From Romanomermis culicivorax (taxonomy: Eukaryota > Nematoda > Enoplea > Mermithida > Mermithidae), in assembly GCA_963922205.1 (NCBI GenBank), contig CAWUHX010000367.1, forward strand, positions 1 through 64,000: a stretch of 64,000 nucleotides of DNA, read 5' to 3'. Below the pieces are notes generated by a model. That model saw nothing but the letters and a program-made list of their open reading frames with translations. It was not told where the DNA came from and did no database searches. Made by a program: the position numbers and the translations under genes. Shown piece by piece: positions 1-10,479 of this stretch (position 1 is the stretch's first letter; every line of letters begins with the position of its first letter).

Positions 1-110
1 CCGAGGGTAAAATAAAAAGCCTCGGCCTCGGCCGAGCCGAGGATTTTTGAAATCCTCGGCTCGGCCGAGGCCGAGGCCGAGGCCGAGGCCGAGGATTTTT
101 TTAACATGAT
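1..110. repeat. (CCGAGG)n palindromic hexanucleotide satellite, block 1
   Basis: Runs of CCGAGG and its complement CCTCGG switch direction around a short AT spacer near 44-56, so the block can fold on itself. It is strongly GC-rich in an AT-rich window. A second block with the same unit lies at 1400-1515. Confidence 0.85.
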
Positions 111-590
111 ATTATATTAATACACTGGTCACTGGTAATACTAATAAGAGACTTCTTTACTCTTGCCTTTATGATCTTCATCAAGTAATTCAAAACATAA
201 AAAAATTTATTGTAAAAAATTTATTGTAAAAGTGTAACACTAAATAGGTAAATTAACGCAAAGATGTCTTCTATGCAAATTTTGTAGAATTTATGGAGTC
301 AACCCGTCACTTTGATGCACTGTTTTTTTTCCACGAACTTTTTTCCACAAATGTGGAAAGGGGTCAAAATTTTTTTTCCACATGTAAAAAAATTTTTTTT
401 CGTCTTAAAATCCGTTTTTTGGCTTAAAAATGCTCACAGACGCTTTATCGCACTGTTTTTTAGCTTTTTCAAATTTTCCGGTGTATTTAGAGAAGTTAAT
501 TCATTAAAATTGGAGAAAAAATTGAAATGTTCGACCTAAAAGCCTAATCTACAAGCGTTGTTGAACAATTTTTCTAGCAAACTATCCAAG
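111..590. repeat. AT-rich interval with dispersed repeat block H (about 312-480)
   Basis: No gene is visible. The part at about 312-480 reappears in the same orientation at 38472-38640: a run of T, TCCAC/GTGGA motifs, a TCGTCTTAAAAT stretch and an 'aacgcttta' stretch in the same order. The 75-codon open frame here is low-complexity (Phe/Lys rich) and falls inside this repeat, so it is not a gene. Confidence 0.5.
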
Positions 591-1360
591 AGCACAATTG
601 ACTTGAATTACACAAGAAATCAATGGTCAAGTCCTCTATGATGACAAGTGAAAGCCCAAAAAAGATGGTACTTTCCGGCGCAAAGCGCCGGAAATTTTTT
701 TGGGTATATTGACATTCTGGGATGCTGGAAAAGCATTTTTCCGAACATTATTTCAAGAATTAGATTCCAATTTAGTGTTCAGGAGTCGTAATTTCTAGAA
801 TTTTACTTGAAAAATTTTAAAATCTGTAATTTATTTGTAAACTCTCATGAACTTGGTCGAAAATATATGAGTAAGAAAAGTATAACTTTCCGAAAGATAT
901 TTCCAAGAAGCTTTTGAATTGATTTTACGTTAGCAAAGAAATAATCACATCATAAATCCTAGAGACTTGACGTGTATTCATCTTTCTCAAAAAGAAAAAA
1001 TGCGAATCTTCATTAAATATTATGATAAAATGTTGAAGATAACCAATTAAAACATGAGATACTACCTTTAAGATGATGAAAACTATTATAGATTAAGTGA
1101 TAAATGAAAGTAGACATGATAAAAGCCGCACCTGAGCTACTTAATGAATAATGATGATTATTAAAGTTATAACCGGCGCGAAGCGCCGGAAAATTTAGGG
1201 ATTTGGACCTCCTAAAATGCACCAAAATGCATCTTTTCAATATGAAAACCCCAAATTTTTCTTCCGCATTTGTGGAAAGACCTCAAAAATTTTTTCCACA
1301 TTCCAGATTTTTTTTCCACATTATAGTGCAAATGTGGAAAAAAACAGTGCTTTGATGCAG
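591..1360. repeat. Interspersed repeat family E with two GC palindromes
   Basis: Two palindromes of the form CCGGCGC-AA(A/G)-GCGCCGG occur at 675-691 and 1173-1189, about 500 bp apart. The second is followed by a conserved flank (gaaaattt ... cctcctaaaatgcac ... atgcatcttttc). Diverged copies of the whole unit occur in inverted orientation around 20400-20960 and in pieces at 34260-34400, 40803-41280, 42180-42452 and 44355-44530. No coding capacity. The class is unknown; it is probably a non-autonomous transposon. Confidence 0.7.
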
Positions 1361-1394
1361 TAAACATTTTACATCAAAAATATCCTACTTGCTT

Positions 1395-1520
1395 TAGAGT
1401 TGCAAATAATCCTCGGCCTCGGCCATTTTTGATCGACACCCTCGGCCGAGGCCGAGGGTGGCCGAGGGTACCAATCCTCGGCCGAGGCCGAGGCCGAGCC
1501 CTCGGCCGATCCCTATTCAG
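1395..1520. repeat. (CCGAGG)n palindromic hexanucleotide satellite, block 2
   Basis: Same unit as block 1, again with both orientations juxtaposed. Arg/Pro-rich open frames read across it on both strands are products of the repeat. Confidence 0.85.
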
Positions 1521-3186
1521 AATCAATGCCTGACACATTATAGAAGAATATATGTGATCAAACACAGGACTCAAACGTTTCTGCACCAGTGCAGAAATCA
1601 CCAAAAAAAATTTTGCACAAAGCCTAAAAAGTCTACATTATGTAGAAAAAACACTGTCCATACTTATAATAAGCCTGGGTAGTTGAAAGCTAAAACGTAG
1701 ACTTCCATCCCAAGGTTAATTCTCGGCTGAGTTTGATGATAATGATCAAGAGTAAGAGGGTCAGGGTTGGAAAAGATGAGTTTTTTGGGTTTTGAGTTTT
1801 GGGATTTTAATCATAAAATTTTGGTTTTTTGGTTTACGTCTACAAAAATGAAAAAAGGAAAAGAAAAAAAGTTTACAAAAAGTTTACAAAAATTAGTCAT
1901 TTATTTTGTTATAAACTTGGGTTATAAAACTTTTAAATGATTTATTATACTTAAGAGCATCGTACCTCGTTCTGCCCAAAAAGTTGCACTTTAGTGGCTG
2001 ATCAGCAGTAATAGTCATAAGTTTTTCGTGTTATTTTAAGAGAAAGTGCATTTGATTAAGTTTTACGTATCTAATCATGTTTCAAATAGTTCTTATGGGG
2101 CTTATAAAGTTTAGTGCTGGAACTTATATACACTATATAGAATATACACATAAGTAAATTGTGCCTAAGCCAGAACCTAAGCCTAAGCCCAATGGTAAGA
2201 CTAATTCTGATTGCCCAAGCAACAATCAATTGAATGAAGGTCTCACCAGTCGATAAGTAGCAATTGTGACGACCTGGTCTGGCACTAAACGTGACTAGTG
2301 CCATTCCTACTAGTGTCTTGAAATGAGTACAAAATAAAACTCACATCACATTAAACTAAAAGACCCACAATAAACCCAAAAAAACCCCAGCAAAAAGCCC
2401 ATAAAATCCAAAAGTTCAAATTTTGAGTATAACTGTTTATTCAATCTCTGAAAGAATCTGCAGTGTGCACTCCGCCCCAAACGTGTCAGCAGAGTATTTT
2501 TACACCAAACCAACGTGTTTTTCCCCAAAACGTTTATTTATAGGGAAAAAAATTTGGAAAAAAGGGAAATATTTTTAGCACTATTAGCCAGATGGGGAAA
2601 AAGTTTTTATCTAACTTCCCCTAGATGTAGCATTTTAAACTTGAATGCACTTTAATGGGGTAAAATAGTTACTTTTGGCCGCTTCGCGGCATCATATAAA
2701 ACACCAAATAAATTAGCACATGTTGATTTATGTACCTCAGCCGCGATTTATCAAATTTCAATGTGTTTCAGCGCTTTTATACCCTAAATTCGTTCAGTTT
2801 TATTATTACTTTGGCAAAACATTTTTAGGGTCTGAAAAATTTTTTGGAAAAAAACACGCTGCACCAAAGGCCAAAATTCGGTAATTAAGCCAAAAATAAG
2901 CTAAATCAATTGTAAATTACACAAACTGGTCACACTATTCAATCAATATTCATTTTAATTTTAATTTTTTCAATTTCACCACGCTTTTTTTATACAGTAA
3001 TTCTCCATCAAGCACACAAAATTCAAACAAGCCAATTTGTTGAAAAACCCCCAAAACCTCAAAAATAAAAATTAAAAACCCTTAAAAAACCCCTGAAACA
3101 AAAAATCCCTAGAAAAACCTCAACGCCCTCAAAAAACCCCTAGATTTGGGGAAAAACCCCTAACTTGGCAACACTGAAGACAAGCG
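1521..3186. other. Gene-free AT-rich interval with a hAT-like repeat end
   Basis: No gene recognised. The CAGGGTTGG start near 1767 resembles the terminus of the small hAT-like element at 4079. The end at 3030-3175, with repeated AAAAACCCCTA and a terminal TTGGCAACACTG, looks like the inverted terminus of a hAT MITE, because CAGTGTTGCC is a common hAT end. I could not pair the two ends, so this stays tentative. A GC spot 'gccgcttcgcggc' near 2678 resembles a family E palindrome. Confidence 0.4.
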
Positions 3187-3195
3187 ACTATCAGA

Positions 3196-3338
3196 GGCAG
3201 TGTCTATTGACCGGATCCGGTCAATATTTTTTTAGCTATTGACAGGATCCGGGCAGGAGAAGATGCTATGGGGAGGTGATATTGACCGGACGAAAAATAC
3301 AGTAAATCGATTGATCACGTGATTGTAACATGCAAAAC
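3196..3338 (+). repeat. Left terminal inverted repeat of the Mutator-like element
   Basis: Pairs with 7243-7384. It contains the internal palindrome TTGACCGGATCCGGTCAA, a second partial copy of that motif, and GATCACGTGATC-like sequence near its inner end. Confidence 0.9.
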
Positions 3339-4078
3339 ATTAAAACATGTCGATCACACTCAGAAATATACCTTAGTGAAAACCTCATCCGATGTATATA
3401 ACGTCATGATTATGCCTGGTCGAAGAAGGCGAGTACTGCGTTTTAGCGTCAACACTATACAAAATGAAGTGCAATGGCTTTTAGCAAATCGATGTTGCAA
3501 TATTCAGTTACTGTAGGTATGAAATCTATAAACACGTTTTTCATAGATTATCCCAGTGGTTTTTGTGCCAAGGTATGGTTTTTGGCACAAAAAAATTGGA
3601 ATGCACAAAAAGTTAATTGGCACAATTTTTTGACTTTTTTAAAACTGAATTTCCTTGATTTTTAGTTATCTTAGGGACTGAAAAAGCAAAATTTTCGAGG
3701 CGCTTCGCGCCCAGTCTTCTAATATTACTTTTATTTGTCTAGAACGCGAGCGAATTCTGTTTGTATGATCGCAACAGACTTGGAGATTGAGAATGACTGA
3801 TAATGAGTAGAAATCGTTAACTTCCTCCCCTTATTCATTCAGTGGTGATTCGGAACCGAAATTTGGTGTTTCATTCGAACAGAAAAATTAACATTGTTTT
3901 GTTGGCACAATTTTTCAACAAAAAATTTACGCGACGGGACTATCAGGAGAAAGCAATTATAGACATCGTTGAATTAATATTTACATCGGTTTTAGAAAGA
4001 AAGTCAATATAAAAGAAAGTCAAAACACAAATATTGACTGCCTGACAAATTCTATAAAAATGTCTGAATTCTCGCAGC

Positions 4079-4265
4079 CAGGGTTGGGAAAAAAACCATT
4101 TCCAAAATTTCGAATTTGGGTTTTTTCATGGGTTTTTCTGGGTTTAATCAGGGTTTTTTCATTTCACAATTGTGGATCTGAATTAAGTATGAAAGAAAAG
4201 CAAATGCAACATATCTAAAGTTTTATTAACCCATCAACCCAAAAACCCAATGCCCGCCAACCCTG
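4079..4265. mobile_element. Small hAT-like MITE nested in the Mutator-like element
   Basis: A 187-bp unit begins CAGGGTTGG and ends CCAACCCTG, with many internal GGTTTTT/AAAAACCC blocks. The 9-bp inverted ends and the CA...TG termini suggest a hAT-derived MITE. The flanking 8-mers (CTCGCAGC and ATAAACAA) do not match, so no target duplication supports it. Confidence 0.5.
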
Positions 4266-6186
4266 ATAAACAATGTTTCTTTCAACAAATTTATTCAAAA
4301 ACGCTCTTCAAAATCACAGTAGAAGCCCAACAGATCAATCATTTTGAATACATACTCAATCAAACAAAGAATAACAATGATCACATATTAGATCAGTCAT
4401 TATTCAAATCAATCGTCAGGTTTTTTTTGCAAACGGAAAAATTTGGCTGCACATTTTTAGTTGATCACACTAAAATTGATAAATTCGCTTCGTTTCATCA
4501 TAAAAATGATACAAAATCACTTCTCTTGTATTTCATTCACTTCATGTTAGTTCCAGACTGTTAGAACTGACTTTCCTGAGTTTTGAAGGAAAAATCATAA
4601 GGCTAGCTACAGTAACTTGTTCGGCGCCCAGCGCCGAAAAATTTTGATTTCCAGGCCGAAAACGCATTTTTCAACCCATTCTACTGCAACTGCTGATGAC
4701 CGATCACGATGTTTTCACCATTTAGTTGGCGGAAGCGTTCAAAAGTTTCTCTATCATTTTCGATCTAATATATCTGGAGCCAGTAATTTATACCAATCAT
4801 AATTATTCGTGATTGTTTTCAAACATATAAGGCATAAAAAGTGTGGTAGGTATTTTACTTCGGACTTGGATATCAGAAATCAATGACAGCGCTTAGGACC
4901 AGAAGAAAATTTTGGATTTTGATATTCTATAACGTTGGAAAATGAGTATTTTTAATATCTATTTCCTGCATGAAAGGTCTAATTTTTCAGTGAATTCAAT
5001 GTGTTTTCAGTCAGGCAAACTAAAATTAAAAAATTAGGCAAGCAACAGAGAATTTGAATGGCTTTTTCAGATAGAAGGTCTGCCACTTTTCTATGCTGAT
5101 GATGTCTTAATCATTTTCCAAATGCAAAAAGTTATGTTCATGAAAGTCGAAAATTCTAAAGGACCACAAAACGATTTTGTGAAAATGATCTAGGTTTTCG
5201 TCAAATATGTTAGAAAGCAATACAGGGTCAAATATTCATCCATAACATGCTGATGTTTAAAAGCTATAGACCTAAGCTAGGCCAACATTTTCCAACCGCA
5301 CAAGAGAAATGATACCAAGAATCATAGATGATTTGAAATCTGGTGCGAAGTGCGGAAAATTTTTAGTATTTCTTTATTAAAGTGCATAGCAATGCATCTC
5401 CAGATAGGAAACTCACCTTATTAAAAGAATCGTTAGGCTCTAATTTTTACTAGCCAATTCGGCTTGTGCCTCTGAATTTTTAGAAGCCAGTCAGAATTTT
5501 TAGGAGCCATGGCTCCTAATTGGCCTAAAAAAACCTGTTTTTGGCATAAAACTTTTTAAGGATTTTCAGCGTATTTTTGAGGTGAAAAAATTTTTTATGT
5601 GCCATTTGACACAAATTTTTTTGGCTCTTTGTGCCAATTGGCACAAATGTCTGTGCACAAAAAACCACTGGTTTATCAATTTTATGGCATTTATGTGCTC
5701 CATGTGGCATGTACACTTTTTTAATGTTGCATTTATCAAAGCATACTAATATTACGATATTGTATGTTCAATATTAATATATTACTTCAATTATTGACAC
5801 TGAAAATTCTGATTTTGTCTGTACGTGACAGTGCTGTTATAATTTGATACTGTTGTTTGATTTTGAAGCGTGTAATGCGTGATCACATCGAATATATTGT
5901 ATTTTTATTTGTGCCGCATTCAAACTAGCAGTGTCCGGAATTTGGGATTGCAACACGAAGCAAACGCCCCTAATGTGACCCTTTCTCTCAAAAGTTGTAC
6001 AAGTCTTATAATTTGAGGATCGGGTCATGCTATGGGAATTGCTATGAGTGTCTATGATATCGTTTTGAATATTAATGTTTCAACGTTTATATATTTTTTC
6101 AGGAACAATGGCGATGCAGCATGAATCCAAGCAAAATGGATATCCGATTCTTTGTCGATGGTCCGAATTGTCTGCTATCACAACTA

Positions 6187-6424
6187 TAGGCTGTTTTTCT
6201 TGAAATGCTGGCAAATAATAGAACTGAACTCGAGAGAAAATAATATTTTCCATTTAATGATTTTCTCCTAAACTGTATGTCACATTGACAGGAAATTTGT
6301 GACCATACTCAAATAATGCTCAGTAAATTTTTTGAGTAATACATCTCAATTAAGGCTTTGTTTAAACGACTTTGGGGACAGTACTTACTTTTCAATTATT
6401 AGCATAATTAAAATAGGACTATTA
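6187..6424 (+). mobile_element. MITE family A copy (diverged)
   Basis: Starts TAGGCTGTTTTTC and keeps the internal landmarks of the family: an aaatgctggcaaataat block, the AAATTTGTGACCATACTC block and a TTTTTTGAGTAATAC block. The right terminus is diverged (AAAATAGGACTAT). It is nested inside the Mutator-like element. Confidence 0.65.
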
Positions 6425-6884
6425 TATTAAGTGTCCTTAAAATATTTCTGTTAATCAAAATATGATACAAAATTGCTTAGAAGTAGTTTTTATTGCATAA
6501 AATCACAAAATATCTAATAACACCTTACTTTCTTTCTGCCATCAATGTTTAAAAGAATAACAAAAGAAACAGACTAGATCTTGTAGTTAGCAGTTTGGCG
6601 TTCTTTCGATTATCGTCCCTGTCTTTATCTGCCTTGTTATCTTGACATTATCTTGCCCACGAGGGATCCCTTAGTAATGCCGAAAATTGGCAAAAAACTA
6701 TCGGGACTAAAAACTCGACCATCAAATGGGACAAAATAAAGTCGACTGTGATGTTCGCCATTGATAAACTAAAATTAAGGCCGACACTGAGGAAAATGAC
6801 TTGAAGAAAGTTTTCTTTTCGCACTACTATTTTTTCCTTGTCTAGGCACATAATCAAGGTTGGATATCTGACATGCACGTCAAG

Positions 6885-7120
6885 AACTTTCCAGGGGAGG
6901 GGGGTCCTTGGACTTTTTATTATGGGCTAGGAGATGGGCGAGCAAAAAAACAGAAAAAGAGTTCTGCGAGCTTGTTTTTCATACAAAATATGCAGGAAAA
7001 TCATTAAAGAAACTGTCTTGAAAGACGTTCAGGGCGGGGGGGTGTTTCACGATTTTTTTGAGCCAGAGTCTCAGGTAACGAGGTTTACCCCTCCTCTGCC
7101 CCCCGCCCCTATGAAGATAT
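6885..7120. repeat. Dispersed repeat G
   Basis: A block with G-run and C-run ends that recurs in inverted orientation at about 22905-23115 (shared GCGAGCTTGTTTTT..AAAATATGCA core and CAGGTAACGAGGTTTACC-like block). The two overlapping open frames here, on opposite strands, are both inside the repeat and are not taken as genes. Confidence 0.65.
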
Positions 7121-7242
7121 ATTTCGGATATGAAAAAATGGCAGAAAGCGGTGGCTACCGCGTTGTATAAGGTGCTATATGGAATAAGAAGCTCGTCGGA
7201 ACCAGCTATGTATGTTTCTGCAAATGATCTGCAGGTTCCAAC

Positions 7243-7384
7243 TTTTTGCATGTTTGATCACGTGATCAGTTAGTTTACTGTACTTTTCGTCCGGTCAATA
7301 TCACGCTCCCATAGCATCTTCTCCTGCCCGGATCCTGTCAATAGCTAAAAAAATATTGACCGGATCCGGTCAATAGACACTGCC
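7243..7384 (-). repeat. Right terminal inverted repeat of the Mutator-like element
   Basis: Reverse complement of 3196-3338 with a handful of substitutions. The outer 70 bases appear identical. It is followed immediately by the second copy of the ACTATCAGA duplication. Confidence 0.9.
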
Positions 7385-7659
7385 ACTATCAGACTGTGTT
7401 TTGCTTGATGTACAGTAAACTGCGATATGCAAAATACAAACTTTAAAACCTGCAGTCAAAGTATGAAATTGACACGATTGAGTCGCGTGAGTTCATAGGT
7501 ATTTTGATACTACAGTAAACGGTATAAATAAGATACGTATCACGTATCTTGATTATCACAATTCAAAAATAACAATTTTCCCATCGCATAATTTTTTCTT
7601 CAGCTGATTGTACAGAGATGTTACAAAAGAAATATCGCTTGATAATCAAAGTAGATGTA

Positions 7660-7875
7660 TAGCCTGCTTTTTCTTGAAATGCTTCTAAATAATGAATGTG
7701 AAAAGCAGTAGTATCTCAGATTTCTGATAAACAATATATCATACAGGACTGGAAATTTATGAGCATACTTACTAAACCTTCAACAATTATTCGAGTGAAA
7801 ATTTTTACAGTAAAAACTCAATGTAAACGATTTGGACAACAGTGCTGATTTGTGCCGTTTTTTATTTGGAAAAAT
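7660..7875 (+). mobile_element. MITE family A copy (right end degraded)
   Basis: Begins TAGCCTGCTTTTTC and carries the family order: aaatgcttctaaataatgaa, a capture of the 'gactggaaatttatgagcatact' region and 'gattt..acaacagtgctgatttgtg'. The terminal AAAAACAGACTA is lost. Confidence 0.65.
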
Positions 7876-7929
7876 TGTTAAAGATGAAGGCACATTTGAT
7901 ACGGCTATACGATTTGAAATTAATACCTA

Positions 7930-8152
7930 TAATCTGTTTTTCTTAAAATGCTTCCAAATAATGGAAGTGGAAAGCAAGTAGTATTTCAGGTTTTTGCGAT
8001 AATATTATGTAGGACTAGAAATTTGCAAGCATACTGACCTAACCTTTAGCAATTTTTCGAGTGAAAAATTTTACAAAAAGAACTTTATGTGAACGATTTT
8101 GACGACAGTACTGATTTGTGTCACTTTTCTATTTGGAAGAATTTTATAAATC
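7930..8152 (+). mobile_element. MITE family A copy
   Basis: Begins TAATCTGTTTTTC 55 bp after the previous copy and in the same orientation. It ends near a diverged 'gaattttataaa'. The tandem pair shows independent insertions or a duplication. Confidence 0.65.
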
Positions 8153-8716
8153 GTATTTCGACCATTCGACGAGTTTTTGATAACCAAAAGAATGGTTTTC
8201 TAAAATCCAAGCAGCAATTTCGTCTATCTGAAGTCAAATATGAGAAGCTATGCGCTTGATCAGCGCTTCTTAAAGTTGATGTTTCTCTTTTCGAATCAAG
8301 TATGCTTTGTTCAGAAAAATTGTTGAACTGCAGCATAATTTTCATCCTTATGACGTTTTTTTCTTTCATTTTCCTTCATAATATCCTTGGTCAATGCTTG
8401 GGAACAGAATCTGATGGGGTCAGCAAGTGTCTGCTAAGGTCAAGACTCCCCCCTAAACTCCCAATGTGCACGTATGATCATTTCACTCAGAATTTTCAGT
8501 GTGTACATCAGAGTGTGTACATCATTGATCGCTATTCGAAAAATAAATTCAGTTGCTGACGTTGACCTTGATCATTGAATGCTGATGATCGATTTTCAAA
8601 TAAATTTTATTTTAGATTGTTAACCAAACCGGTTTTAACGTCCAGTGCAAAGAAACATACTGCAACTTTTTTTGTAATAAACTGAACGACAGATTTGTTG
8701 AACTGTCAAAGCATGC
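8153..8716. other. Gene-free AT-rich interval
   Basis: No gene or repeat identified. The two opposite 82-85 codon frames overlapping here show no domain pattern. Confidence 0.4.
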
Positions 8717-9100
8717 ATATTTTGTAACTAGTTTATTAGAAAATGCCCCGATGGGGCAGTAGTAGAAGGAGAATGTACTTGCTTGGATAGTTGCCCAGCT
8801 AGAAAAAGGAGTGAACTAGATTTTTGAGAACTTGAGTAAAAGTAAAAGTGAGTAAAAAATCCACTTTTGTAATATTGGATTTTTATTCTTTCTCATTAAA
8901 ACATTTTTTCATGCCCCTGGAAAAGTTTATTCTGCAGCTTCGTGCATTTTGTCCTCCTATAGCATTGTAAACCACAGTAAAATTTTTGTGGTTGAAAATG
9001 ATATGCAAGCTAATGGTTGACTTCACTCAAATGTGGAGAAATACTTTTCTCACTAGTCCACCACTTTTTTCAGGGGCATTTTTCAGTAAACTAGTCCACC
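8717..9100. repeat. Inverted-repeat family C, internally deleted copy
   Basis: Starts ACTAGTTTATTAGAAAATG and the GCCCC/GGGGC mini-palindrome, followed by about 200 bp that match 53820-54025 and 55980-56165 in the same orientation. It closes with an inverted end (gcatttttcagtaaactagt) near 9081-9100. Compared with the 2-kb copies at 53820 and 55978, most of the interior is missing. Confidence 0.65.
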
Positions 9101-9339
9101 GCTTTTTGGGCCTCAATGAACCAACATTCATAGAAGCACATTCAAGTTTTAAATTTGGTCATCTTAACATCAAAGAAACAATAAAAAACTACAAATCCTC
9201 TCTTTCCTTAGAAGTAAAAGATGTGTAAACTGTGCAGTAAAAGATGTTGTAAACAGAATGTAAAGTGACCATATCTGTTGAATTCCCCATGGTCTAGAAC
9301 CCTTAACCCAAAAAATCGAAAAATACCTTTGTTTACAGG
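9101..9339 (-). repeat. Flanking part of the C/B composite repeat, interrupted by the LTR element
   Basis: Inverted copy of 53640-53815 (shared 'catcaaagaa' and 'gtaaaagatgt' blocks), then the start of the 97-bp minisatellite B in minus orientation (about 9255-9339). The minisatellite resumes at 18664 after the LTR retroelement, so the retroelement inserted into it. Confidence 0.7.
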
Positions 9340-10236
9340 TGTAATGTACCTGCTAAAGCAGTACTGTAAATATGTAGCATACTGTATGTGATAGACATTT
9401 ATTAGATATTATCTTATTTTCACATTTTATCGTCTCAAGGGTGTCTGGGATTCACACCCAAACATTCCTACAAAATTATGTGAAGTACTTTATTTTGATC
9501 CGTTCACACCCCGGTAGCCCAATTAAGATGCCCTAATTAATTTGCACAAACGGCAGCTGGTCCCCTAGAACCTACACTAAACTACACATTCCACAGCTAC
9601 CGTAATCCCCCGTAAAAATCGTAAACAACACCTGCACACAGTAAAATATGTAGAAGCCCCGCCAGACAGTAGTCTCAAGTGTAACGGTAGCGGCAGCCCC
9701 ATAAAACATGTGTATACAGAGAAACTGATACAGGAAGCATGCACAGAAGCACAGAGGTGTGGCCAAGCCCACCCTAGAAAGCAAGTGAAGCACGAGAAGC
9801 ATACAGTACCAGGAAAGCATTAGGAAGGCGTAACTAAGAAAGCATAAAAAGCGTAGCAGGAAGGGATGATTGGCGGAAGAAGATGGACAGAAGCTCGACC
9901 TCCCGCGACGCCCAGGGAGTGGCCAAAAACGTGGTATAAAAGAAGAAGCAAAGCATGATTTAGTTAGTTGTTAGATTGTTGTAATCGTTTCGTTTTTGAT
10001 CCGCGGCCGTTCCCTTTATTTGCAAGCAACCGTCTTCGAAAGCAATTAAACTGTGTCATATATTTTATTTGCAAGCAAACGCGCCGTCCATTTGTGTTAG
10101 TCGACGTTCAAGCGACCATCGATCATTCGTTGTATTCTCATATTATCGTCTCGCTGCGCCCCGTCCCATTATAGCCGTTCCCCCCGTAACGCCGTTGGTT
10201 GAAAGTAAAGTACCTCACACAAATCTGGTGGTTACA
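9340..10236 (+). repeat. 5' long terminal repeat
   Basis: TG...CA termini and a length identical to the 3' LTR. It contains a TATA-like box at 9935, and an ATTAAA signal near 10044 that could serve polyadenylation. Small open frames on both strands (one of 82 codons on minus) are conserved only because the LTR is repeated; they are not treated as genes. Confidence 0.95.
9935..9941 (+). promoter_or_regulatory. LTR TATA box (TATAAAA)
   Basis: TATAAAA lies 301 bp before the LTR end and is followed by a purine-rich stretch. The 3' LTR keeps the box (CATATAAAAG). This predicts that transcription starts near 9960-9970. Confidence 0.55.
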
Positions 10237-10241
10237 TATTT

Positions 10242-10259
10242 TGGTGACCGTACCGAACC
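10242..10259 (+). other. Putative primer-binding site
   Basis: Begins TGGTGACC five bases after the 5' LTR end, the usual position and TGG start of a tRNA primer site. I could not match the priming tRNA from the sequence alone. Confidence 0.5.
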
Positions 10260-10479
10260 GTTAACCACTGGAACTCCCTGCCCCCAATTAGGTGTACTCT
10301 TATCCGGGCATTTAGAAGCATTAGATAATACAGTAGTAATCATTTCCTACAGTAAGACAGTATTCGTAGAAAGCAAACTGGAAATCCCCTCCAACGAAAT
10401 ATTAAGCGATACATTTAAACGAATACAGCGTGAAGCAAAAATTGAAGCATTTAAGCAGAAATCCCAGCATAAACCAAGA

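Larger units (their letters stand above)
3196..7384. mobile_element. Mutator-like (MULE-type) non-autonomous DNA transposon
   Basis: A 4189-bp element starts GGCAGTGTCTATTGACCGG and ends with its reverse complement. The inverted repeats are about 143 bp (3196-3338 and 7243-7384) with only a few mismatches. The flanks are an identical 9-bp direct duplication, ACTATCAGA, at 3187-3195 and 7385-7393. A 9-bp duplication with long TIRs is typical of Mutator-like elements; Merlin (8-9 bp) is the alternative. No transposase was recognised; the interior holds only short open frames and nested repeats (hAT-like MITE 4079-4265, GC palindromes at 3698 and 4622, MITE A at 6187, repeat G at 6885). It is therefore probably mobilised in trans. 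Confidence 0.85.

Noticed and set aside
4250-4564. 104-codon plus-strand frame within the Mutator-like element
   Set aside because: It begins inside the terminus of the hAT-like MITE (CCCGCCAACCCTG) and has no transposase motif.
9572-9820. 82-codon minus-strand frame present in both LTRs (also 17999-18247)
   Set aside because: Conserved only because LTRs are duplicates; Cys/Leu-rich composition, no domain, and it would be antisense to the element.
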